Part shown: positions 47,641-56,486 of the stretch, in pieces
How positions within the stretch are numbered: the first letter of the stretch is position 1
How the letters are laid out: each line of letters opens with the position of its first letter
Assembly: GCA_023515795.1 (NCBI GenBank)
Contig: JALGPX010000056.1
Span: forward strand, 1 to 64,000
Source of the DNA: Amoeboaphelidium occidentale
Lineage: Eukaryota; Aphelidiomycota; Aphelidea
Reading direction: 5' to 3'
Length of the DNA: 64,000 nt
Notes under the pieces: generated by a model
What the model was told of the DNA's origin: nothing
Seen by the model: only the letters and a program-made list of their open reading frames with translations
Databases searched by the model: none
Translations under genes and position numbers: made by a program

Positions 47641-48933
47641 TTGTTCATGATGTTGAGATTATTCGGCTCAAAGCTGCACACAGGCTTGAAATTGCCTATT
47701 AATACATCCAAGAGATTCTTTGGAGTAGGCACGAAGCTATTCTCTGCTGCATTACGTGTATCCAAAGATTCCGTTGCCTTTAGAAACTCGATCAAGAAAC
47801 CTGATATTCTGGAATCTGCCGCCGTAAAACAGGAAACCAAACCAATTGTCGCTTACTGGTTGTATGGAAATTGCGCATTAGTGTTCAGTATTGTTGTAGT
47901 TGGTGGACTTACCAGATTAACGGAAAGTGGCCTGTCGATGGTTGACTGGTCGTTACTTGGCTCAAAACCACCTCTTAACCAAGAAGAATGGGAAGAATAC
48001 TTTGAGAAATATAAACAGTTTCCGGAATATAAATTGCTGAACCAAGGCATGACTGTTGATGAATTTAAGATGATATATTATTACGAATACTCTCATCGTA
48101 TGTTGGGAAGAGTTATTGGCGCTTTCTTCTTGATTCCTGGAGCTTATTTCATGTTAAAGAAAGGTTACGCGTCAAGTGGCATCAAGAAAGTAATAGGAGG
48201 AATTGGTACTTTGATTATGGGTCAAGGCTTAATGGGATGGTACATGGTTAAAAGTGGATTAGATCATGAGATTGTTGAGAATAATGATGTTCCTCGTGTA
48301 AGTCAATACAGGCTAGCTGCACACTTGACTTTGGCTTTCACTATATTCATGCTCTCTTTAGGAGCAGCATTGCGCATCAAGGGACCAAAGATTGGATCAA
48401 TGACAAACTTGTTACAAGCTGAACCGTCTGTACAGAAACAGGTTCTCAAGTTTGCGTCATCTTATCATACAGTAGCTTCATTAATTTTCCTTACGGCAAT
48501 CTCTGGCGCATTCGTTGCTGGACTTGATGCTGGTTTGATTTACAACACTTTTCCTTTGATGGGCGATAGAGTTATTCCTGAAGATGTTGCTGCTTTTAGT
48601 CCTTGGTACAAGAATATGACTGAAAACCCTTCTACTGTTCAATTTCAACACAGAATGTTAGCTACGACCACTTACGCTGGAATTATTGCGATGACTTTAT
48701 GGTCTCGTAGACTTCCTCTGCCATCGGGTGTAAAGTCATCATCATTACTGGTAGCCGGATTAAGTACTTTGCAAGTTGCATTGGGTATCAGTACATTGAT
48801 ATATTTGGTCCCTATTCCTTTGGCTAGTCTTCATCAAGCAAATTCTTTGGCTTTGTTAGGTTCTGCTGTCGTTTTGTTGTCTCAGTTAAAAAAATGTAGA
48901 GTACAGCTAAATCCCACTAAGCTCGCCAAATAA
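47641..48933 (+). CDS. COX15: Cytochrome c oxidase assembly protein COX15 (haem A synthase)
   Basis: 430 aa. A basic, Ser/Leu-rich mitochondrial presequence (to about residue 60) is followed by eight membrane helices. Conserved haem-ligand His segments are YEYSHRMLGRVIG, RLAAHLTLAF, QFQHRMLATTT and LASLHQANSL, with VVGGLTRLTESGLSM at the first helix. It oxidises haem O to haem A in the inner membrane. This shows that the organism keeps cytochrome oxidase and so a respiring mitochondrion. The stop TAA is 5 bp from the stop of the convergent ZIP gene. Confidence 0.96.
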   Translation: MFMMLRLFGSKLHTGLKLPINTSKRFFGVGTKLFSAALRVSKDSVAFRNSIKKPDILESAAVKQETKPIVAYWLYGNCALVFSIVVVGGLTRLTESGLSMVDWSLLGSKPPLNQEEWEEYFEKYKQFPEYKLLNQGMTVDEFKMIYYYEYSHRMLGRVIGAFFLIPGAYFMLKKGYASSGIKKVIGGIGTLIMGQGLMGWYMVKSGLDHEIVENNDVPRVSQYRLAAHLTLAFTIFMLSLGAALRIKGPKIGSMTNLLQAEPSVQKQVLKFASSYHTVASLIFLTAISGAFVAGLDAGLIYNTFPLMGDRVIPEDVAAFSPWYKNMTENPSTVQFQHRMLATTTYAGIIAMTLWSRRLPLPSGVKSSSLLVAGLSTLQVALGISTLIYLVPIPLASLHQANSLALLGSAVVLLSQLKKCRVQLNPTKLAK

Positions 48934-48938
48934 AGATT

Positions 48939-50234
48939 TTATTCAGTCAAAGAAATCGCAGTCATGAAAATAACTCCATTCAACAATGAGCACAAACTGA
49001 ACATGAATGAGAAGAAACCGCTTGATTCCAAGATTTCCGGCAAAATACCTACACAAGCAGTGTATAGTAAGCCACCAGCAGTAGCCGGCAGAATCCACTT
49101 TTCCAAACTATCAATGTCTTCTTTCACATTCCCTACTCCAGAGCCACTGAATTGGTATACATACATTCCCAAACCAACACCCAACAACGTGCCCAAAGAC
49201 AATAAACCTTGCATAAAGAACGCATAACGTTTTGAAAATCCACTTTTACGCATAATGGCATAATCACCCATCTTATGAGGAACTTCATGTAAGAAAATTG
49301 CCAAAGAAGTCGAGAAAGCAATCAAAGGATTTGAAGAATAATGAGCAACAGCCAAAGTGAATCCATCCGAAACAGTGTGCAAAATATTTGCAATAACAGT
49401 TAAATAGCCAAAACTAGAAGGCTTTGTTTCATGAGTACCATGGGAGTGCTTGTGCTCCTTGTGTTCTTTCCGAGGGGATTTACCAGTAGTATTTGATGGA
49501 TTTCCACCTGCAACGTTTCTCTTTCTCAAACCATCTTGTTGGTCATTGTAGACGATGTTTCCTTGTGAGAATGAAGTGCTTGAACCAAAAGATTCAACAT
49601 TTCCCTGCACAGGACCATCATTCTTCTTGTCACTGTGGTTGTGATGATGATCATGATGATGTCCAGATGATCCACTCAAAGCACGGATAAACTTATCCAA
49701 AACAACAAACCCAACGATACCACCAACTACACATAAACCAACCAAAATCTTGTCCTGCTCATTTGAAACTGAGCTGAAAGTGTGCGGTAGAATGTGAACG
49801 AAAACATCACTCAACAAAGTCCCAACTGCGAAACCAACAAGACTCAGCAAAATGAACTCTGGAATTTTCGCTGGCAACAGCTGAACCAGTAACAACGGTG
49901 TAAATACGATTGCACCAGCAACAACAGCCAACGATCTGAGAGGATCAGTATTCTTCAACCATTCGATTGCAGTGGTTTTAGCTGACAGTAAGCCAGTGGA
50001 AGCCTTCTCGAATACCTTGTGCTGTTGTTCAGCTTTGTAAAACTCTGCCATTTCATTGGGAAAGTTCTGGTCCAAGTAAGCAACTGTTTCAGTCCATTTA
50101 GACTTGAAGAACTCAATTAACTTATCGCTCTCTCCATGATTATGCCCGTCATGGCTGTCGTGGGAGTGCGAGTGGCCTTTGTGAGCTAAAGCTAACTGAA
50201 GGAGCAAGACTATTGTGACAAGGAAAAACTTCAT
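48939..50234 (-). CDS. ZIP-family zinc transporter (SLC39A7/LIV-1 type)
   Basis: 431 aa. A signal peptide, a His-rich luminal N-terminus (HSHSHDSHDGHNHG), membrane helices and a His-rich cytosolic loop (HHHDHHHNHSDKK) are followed by HTVSDGFTLAVA and HEVPHKMGDYA, the paired metal-site helices of LIV-1/KE4-type ZIPs. Such proteins release zinc from the ER or Golgi to the cytosol. The usual HEVPHE second His-Glu is here HEVPHK, a substitution that may alter the binuclear site. A potential stop/poly(A) overlap GAATAAAA is shared head-on with COX15. Confidence 0.88.
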   Translation of the reverse strand: MKFFLVTIVLLLQLALAHKGHSHSHDSHDGHNHGESDKLIEFFKSKWTETVAYLDQNFPNEMAEFYKAEQQHKVFEKASTGLLSAKTTAIEWLKNTDPLRSLAVVAGAIVFTPLLLVQLLPAKIPEFILLSLVGFAVGTLLSDVFVHILPHTFSSVSNEQDKILVGLCVVGGIVGFVVLDKFIRALSGSSGHHHDHHHNHSDKKNDGPVQGNVESFGSSTSFSQGNIVYNDQQDGLRKRNVAGGNPSNTTGKSPRKEHKEHKHSHGTHETKPSSFGYLTVIANILHTVSDGFTLAVAHYSSNPLIAFSTSLAIFLHEVPHKMGDYAIMRKSGFSKRYAFFMQGLLSLGTLLGVGLGMYVYQFSGSGVGNVKEDIDSLEKWILPATAGGLLYTACVGILPEILESSGFFSFMFSLCSLLNGVIFMTAISLTE

Positions 50235-51365
50235 CTCAAGGAAATTTTTTTATTCTCGCGGATCCGGTCGGTGTTGCAATATTGTTTGGAAAATCCGGTC
50301 GGCCCGAGCAGCTTACCGGATTGAGCCGGATTACACCGTATTTAGCCTTAAAACCAATAGAACTCAAGCTTACTAGAGTAATATCACTCCGTACCATGCC
50401 CGGCGACAGGCTTTACCTGATATCTACCGGAAAGAAGGACCACTGTGGTCACTTGCATCACTAGGAGCCATCTGACCATATGTTCTGCACTTCCATCATG
50501 ATAATGACTACAACTCCATATCACTACAGACATTGTTCTCGCAGCAACGATTTCAGTCCTTAACGGCTCTGAGCACATATGATCAGCGGACATAAGCCAT
50601 ATGTTCAAAAAACTCTGCTATACAAGCTAGCCATCAAGCGATCCGTTTCCTTTTTTTCAAAATGATTTCTTTGATCTTGAGCTGATGTCTGCTTCTTTCA
50701 TCATTAGTTCAGGCTTTACTTTCAAGATCAAAGGCTTTCATTCGCAGATCGATGACAAGACTGATTATACTACTGGTCCTTTGGCCTCATTGAATGGTGT
50801 ACTCTTTGGCCATCCACTGAGCCCTCATGGTCAATAATTAAAACTTTACACCACGTGCCACTCTACATCAACCGGAGACTGTGGGGCAAGGAAGAATCAG
50901 CTGTAACAACCCCCTTTTTACTAATCTTTTAGACTCCAGAAACATGGCTGCAAAAGAAACTGTTCAGAATGAAAGGAGAAGAAAGACACAGACCGCCGCA
51001 GGAACAATCTACCCACAGCTTTGGAGGTAGCCGTTATAGTGCAAGATAACCAGCTTGATGTTTCATCCAGAGAGATTGTTTTATAAAAGGTGGATGGTTA
51101 TATACGGCGAATATCTGATATTAGCGGCGCTAATGATCCTCTTCATTATGTTCTATTCTTTCCTGGAGGTGACTATGGATATCATTAAGTACTTGAATAC
51201 TCTGATATGCATGTTAGACGGCGCCGCATTGTTACTACTGCTTGTCGCAAAGTAATGATACTTAGACATCTGAAGTCCGTATGCTCCTTATATCTTCTAT
51301 AGATGGCGTGCTCTCAAATCAATGAAACAATAAAATAAAATCTTTAGTTCTCTCTGACTACAGCA
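50235..51365. other. Long gene-poor stretch with a CCGGAT cluster
   Basis: 1.13 kb. Four copies of ATCCGG or its reverse lie within 80 bp: ATCCGGTCGG near 50263 and 50292, and CCGGATT near 50320 and 50331. GACCACTGTGGTC is a small palindrome at about 50438. Downstream there is little coding signal except the small membrane ORF at 50944. The stretch could be the left part of an inserted element that includes the two genes that follow. Confidence 0.4.
50944..51255 (+). CDS. Possible small two-helix membrane protein
   Basis: MAAKETVQNERRRKTQ opens an ORF that ends in TAG at 51030 unless a 27-nt GT-AG interval (51027-51053) is spliced. The join then reads to 51255, giving 94 aa with two hydrophobic helices (YLILAALMILFIMFYSFL and LDGAALLLLLVA). 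The intron is shorter than the others here. Without it only the 66-codon downstream frame, without a good start, remains. No family recognised. Confidence 0.3.
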
Positions 51366-52147
51366 ATGCCAAAGAAAGTTTCCAAGAACTACAGGAACAA
51401 GACTCCTGCGCAGATCAACGAGATTAGACGTAAGAACAGAGAAATCACCGCTTACAGAAGATCCATTGAAGGCAGAGTAAGAAAAGGATTGAAACAACTT
51501 GAGGAAGATGGAACAGAATACGTTGTTATTCCAAAGATCTTGAGCACAATGGCTGACACATCATATAGAAGATGGCAGGAAGAAAGAAATTCAGTTCCTC
51601 TTCCAGAAGTCTGCGGTTATATTCAACCGAAACATGGAAGAAGGCAGTTTGATCTTGGCCAGAACAGCGCTTACCGCCAGAACTTATACCCAAAACTAGA
51701 TAAATTGGAAAAAGCCTTGAAGATTATTTTCCCGATGATCCTTGGCATCATGTGATGAAATATCTGGTTTCTGATCCTGGAACAACTGCCCAGGTTTTAC
51801 ACACTGACAATCCCGATCCTAATCGTTTCGTTTTCTTCGGAGGAATGGAAGCAAAGAGTGTACTCGCCGTTTTTAATAAGACATCAAAGAAGATGAAAAA
51901 GGTTGAGTACAACCGTGGTGATTTGGTCATTATCAAAAGCACAACTATTCACGCTGGCTGGTTTAATGATTCTGATGAACCACACTACAGGGCCTTTTTT
52001 GATATTGGAAAGTTCCTTTTGCCTCAAGCGGGATACAAACAGTTGACCAAGTATCCTGTTGAGACATTGAAAGAAACCTTTGGAGTCTCTAAAACATTTG
52101 CAGAAGGGCTTGGCTCGTCAAAATTATTGGACCCTATGTTGAAATAA
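51366..52147 (+). pseudogene. Putative 2OG-Fe(II) oxygenase-like gene with a frameshift
   Basis: The first frame (51366-51734) encodes a basic N-terminus and a helical segment. The second frame, one base behind, runs to 52147 and has a double-stranded beta-helix look: VLHTDN (H-x-D), RGDLVIIKSTTIHAGW (distal His) and HYRAFFDI (Arg for 2-oxoglutarate). The two frames meet at TTTCCCG (51728-51734); a -1 step there, or one missing C, gives IIFPDDPWHHVMKY and 260 residues. No GT-AG intron fits. Either programmed frameshifting, an error, or a decayed gene. Substrate unknown. It sits directly upstream of the Fanzor gene. Confidence 0.5.
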
Positions 52148-52804
52148 ACCAAACGATCTTTTTATTACTCAGAGCTGTGCCTAATTGCAAAATAATCATA
52201 ATGTAACAATCTTTCGTTAGTATCATTGCGCATCATAAGCTATTTGTAAAGCATAGAGACAAGACTCTCAATCATTACAACGCTAACATTTTTTTCTACT
52301 TGGTTCATATTCATTGTTTCACGCATGCCACACACACGCCAACTGTTTTTTATCCTTTGAATAGCCAACCATTAACCTGTAGAACGCCTCACTATGGACC
52401 TGCAACAATTCCTGAAGTCTGTACCAAGTCATGACACAATCTGCAAAAATGTGTCATGACTCTTACAGAAGACGTAGCAGCGCACCAGATAGTTCTTGTG
52501 CTCGTTTCCGCTCGTAACACACAAAGTTAGTCTTTTGTTCCTTCCTAACGCAAGATATAATATTTAATCTCATCGCAAGTCACTAGAGACGACAAGCTCC
52601 CGCTTTTGATTCGTGCTGTTATGTACACAAGATATAGATCAATCTTGTCGATCTCTTCGGTTACAAATATGGAAAATCTTTTTCTCAGAATTGAATTCGG
52701 TGTTCTTTGAATAAACCTAGCTTTCATTGACTACCGCAATTCTACACGTGCTGTTTCACTTTTTATAACTCATTTGTGATCACGTTCTGCGCAAAATTTA
52801 ACTA
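52148..52804. other. Intergenic region upstream of the Fanzor gene
   Basis: 657 bp without an ORF of note. It contains a perfect 12-bp inverted repeat at 52427-52461 (separate entry). AT-rich CTTTTTATAACT (about 52758) may be the Fanzor promoter. It could also encode a noncoding RNA for the nuclease, but no conserved structure can be claimed. Confidence 0.4.
52427..52461. repeat. Perfect 12-bp inverted repeat (stem-loop)
   Basis: AGTCATGACACA, an 11-nt loop (52439-52449) and TGTGTCATGACT form a perfect 12-bp hairpin 344 bp before the Fanzor ATG. The arms contain the palindrome GTCATGAC. It could be a hairpin of a guide RNA, a binding site or an element end. It is the strongest inverted repeat I found by eye in this region. 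Confidence 0.7.
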
Positions 52805-55800
52805 ATGGGGATAAAAGGCTTTGCGGCATTTTCCAAAAAGCACAGTTTGTTTCCAGAGGAATTAAAACTAGAACAATTCAAAATAGATTTCCAGAACTCC
52901 GAAATTATTGTGGATTTGTTTGGGTCCTTTTATAATCTGTGTACTAGTTACGCAATGAATAATGAGTTTTCGAAATTGGCCTACTGCATTAAATCAATCT
53001 TTAAAGGGATGAACGTAATTTTTTACCTGGATGGTGCTAGATCAAAGCAAAAGCACAACACTCATACTTTGCGACATACAGCAAGACAATTTAAAGTTCA
53101 ACAGTTGAATAACCTGGTTGATGGGCTTAAGCCGTAGCAGAAAGTTAAGAAGTCTAAGTGGAAAAAATTGCATAGTTTACAGAAAAGCTGCTTTCGTATT
53201 ACTAAAGATCACACAGAAGCTTTGAGAACTTCATTTGAATCAATTGAATTGAAGACAGTCATTTCAAATTACGAGGCTGATGTTGCTATTGCAAAAATTA
53301 TTTCAGATATGAACGATGACAAAAGAAACTCCGTTGTTGTTGTCTCCGGAGATTCCGACCTTATAATTCACAATGCTCCATTGGTTGCAAGACCTTGTTT
53401 CAACAACAAGTTTGACTCCCAGTCGCTTTAATTCAGACTTGCAAAAAGAACTCAGATCTTAAAATGCTTGAATATTTCAAGCTTCGGGTTGATTGCTCTT
53501 GGAATACTCTCTGGCAATGATTATTGCGAAAACATTAAGGGGTTTGGATTGAGCAAAGTCCATCAGTTCATTATAAGCTGTGATGCAGATAAGACTATGA
53601 CTACGAAGGAAATAATCAATGCATTTACTCAAATACACGGAGTCTGTAATCACTTTGATATAGCATATAACGTGTTTGTGAATCACAAAGAAGAACAGTG
53701 TTTATTGTGCATAACACATACAGTTCAAGAACATTATGAAAAGATCTTGTTTAAAGTTGATGAATTTAAGAAGCTTTATGAAAATTGGAAAGCTGAACAG
53801 AAAGCTGCATATGAAATTCGATCGTTAGAACAATTGAAACACCTAGTGTTAAACGGGCAACGGACTCGGTTCAGTCCTTTAGTAAATGCAGAATATGGGA
53901 GGTACAAAACAAAGCTGCTGAATAAGACTAAAATAAGTTCGNNNNNNNNNNNNNNNNNNNNNTAGAACAATTGAAACACCTAGTGTTAAACGGGCAACGG
54001 AATCGGTTCAGTCCTTTAGTAAATGCAGAATATGGGAGGTACAAAACAAAGCTGCTGAATAAGACTAAAATAAGTTCGATCACTGGGCCAGAAGCAAACG
54101 CTAAGGACCCTGAAGAAACTAGTCCACCCAGTAATCCTTCAAAGCGTAAAAGCAAAAGAAAAGCTTACCCAAAGAAACCGCGAAATGGAAAAACGAAGAA
54201 GACACCAAGGCGTAAGAAATCTAATATGGCGACTCGCTCTACCAAGTCTGATAAACCGCGTAAGACGGCTGTCCATACACAGGCTACCAAGGATATGCAA
54301 GGTCTCAAGAAACAATATGAGACAAAAACATGGAAACTTGGCACATTGAAGGCTTGTCTAAGAAGATCAAGTTTACCTGAAGATTTCAAATCAACTTTAT
54401 TGGATCGAATTCAAGGTGTAGTTGCATTGATCAATAGGGCAACATACGCTGCGGTTATCATCACAGAGCTCTATTATAAACAAAGCACCGCTTCCAAAGA
54501 CACTGATGACGAATTCCTAATTGATGTTGGTGGTGGCAAACAGTACTGGGGAAATCTTATTGCCTTTCTTGTTAAGCCATGCGATTTTGGTAAGAATGGT
54601 CCAAGATTATACCAGAAAGTGAGAAAATTTATGGATGACAACAAACTCAAGTTCACGTTAACAGAAGCAGAGTCGAAATATGTTGAATTTATTTACTGCA
54701 AGCTACTTCATTATCACGGAACATCAGTTGACAGAATCATGGCACTTCACTTCATCGGTTCTTCGACAGTTCTTGCTGCCAAAGTTTTGGAGGTTTGCCC
54801 AGAAAAGGCAAAAAAAGTTGAAAAGCTTATGGAAATGGTAGATCAAACCATATTAAATAAGGGCAAGAAAAATAAGAAAAATGTAGAAGTAGAAATCGAC
54901 ATAAGCGGGCAGTCGTCTAGTAATATTACTGGTAAAATTTGATTTGGTATTGAAGATTAAACTAATTTTAAGATCAACTAGTACCGAACGTGGTCTTGAA
55001 GCTTTCTACAACTGGTGCTAAGAAATTATCAAAAAAGCGAAAAAGAGACGAGGCAGAGAAGGATGAAGAAAAGGTTAAGAATGAAGTTCTTTATAAGCCT
55101 GGTGTATTTGAAACATACTCGTTAGTCAGATCGTTTGCAACCATGAATGAAATGTTGCCACAATGTGAACGATTCAAGGCTTTTCCGCAATACTCTCCTT
55201 CCCACAGTTCTGTGGATCTTACCGAAGACTTTTTGCTAAGTATAATTGGCAAAGAAGATTCAAAAGAGTATCTGGCTGATTATTTGGTTAAGAATGGCGA
55301 GAAAACAAATTTTAAGTTAAATCACGACTGCAATGGCATGGTTTTACAACACGTTTTTGGCCTGAGATCAAGAGGCTACAGATCGTATTCTCTCATAGGA
55401 AATCAAGACACACAGAAAAGGTTTGTGCTTATGACTTCGTTTAGCACGGACGGTTTCAATCTCTTGGTCAATGTTATTGATAAGCATGCAAAAAAAGTCA
55501 AACATGAAACAGGACCACCAATGGCAGCGAAAGATTTAAGGTTCAACAAGTCGACCGATATAATCTTGGGATTAGATCTTGGTCAAACTTATACTGTTGG
55601 AGCTGTGTCGTGGCTCCCTGATGGTAGTAAGAAAATCTTGGCTGTGAAGAAAACTGCGCTTGGCGAGCCTGGCCGACTCCATAGAAACTGGCTCAACAAG
55701 ACTAAAATGAAGGATGAGCACAAGATTTTGAGAGACGCTGAGAACAGTGTTGTTGGACAAGTAACAGAGGAGTCCGATGAAATTTACTTCACTCGCATAA

Positions 55801-56411
55801 TGGAACGATACTCAACAATATCTCTATTCTACAACTCTCATGCTGTACGCAAACGAAGTTTTGAATACCAGTGTGCCATGCAAAGAGAAATGGACAGCGT
55901 CTTTTATGCATTGATTTCAATGGTTGGCTTGAAACCGAACCAGAAAGTCAAAGGTAATAAGCGCATATATGTTGGAGTTGGAACTGGAGACTTTGATTCA
56001 ACTGGCTCTTTTCATACATCTTTCCTTAAATACTTTGTAAGAAAAGCAAAACCAATGGGTCTTACTATACTTGGTGTTGATGAATACTTTACTTCTCAAA
56101 AATGTGTTCGTTGTCACGACTTCACAGAATCACTGTCAATGAGAGCGAAACAGTGTCCCAAATGCAAAGTTGTGTTTCACAGAGATATATTGGCTGCTGA
56201 TAATATGTGCGCTGCATTATCTGCGATGTTGGAGAAGGGTGAACGCCCCGAATATTTGTGCAAGCCTCCTGATGATGAAACAGAAGAAGCGACAGAAGAA
56301 CCTGTTCAAGATGTCAAGAAGAGTAGTATCAAAGGGCGCAACCCGAAAGAGAAAGACAAGAAGGACAAGCAAGAGGGTTTAAGAAGAAGCTCTCGACACA
56401 AAAAGCGCTAG
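52805..56411 (+). CDS. FEN1/XPG-like nuclease plus Fanzor (TnpB-type RuvC) composite gene
   Basis: Segments 52805-53941, 54079-54931 and 54982-56411 join into 1140 codons after collapsing a gap overlap and a 50-nt intron (54932-54981, CTAAT branch-like). The N-terminal module is FEN1/XPG-like: MGIKG, VDLFGSF, YLDGA, YEADVAIA, SGDSDLI and GNDYC cover all seven acidic sites. A Lys/Arg-rich nuclear-localisation-like middle and a helical domain follow. The C-terminal module is Fanzor: GLDLGQTY (Asp), LGVDEYFTSQKC (Glu), CVRC...CPKC zinc ribbon and RDILAADNM (Asp). In-frame stops TAG (53135) and TAA (53429) interrupt the FEN part only. Known Fanzors are RNA-guided DNA nucleases of eukaryotic mobile elements. 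Confidence 0.8.
53942..53962. other. 21-N assembly gap with duplicated flanks
   Basis: The 116 nt before the gap (53826-53941) and after it (53963-54078) are identical except for one base, so the gap joins overlapping contigs. Collapsing one copy keeps the Fanzor gene in frame. Confidence 0.92.
54932..54981 (+). other. 50-nt intron in the Fanzor gene
   Basis: GTAAAA donor, ACTAATT branch-like site and AACTAG acceptor. Phase 1. It contains the TGA that would end the first frame and restores the frame leading into the RuvC domain, which otherwise has no ATG. Confidence 0.75.
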
Positions 56412-56486
56412 AAAATGCCGCAAAAAAGAAAAAGGCCAACTGTCACGGAATTAGAACCGGATCGGCAGTCGGGAAACCTTTTTTTA

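Noticed and set aside
54990-55010. The Fanzor half as a stand-alone gene starting at 54990
   Set aside because: The codon is GTG, not ATG, and a stop lies just upstream in that frame. A 50-nt intron joins it to the preceding exon.
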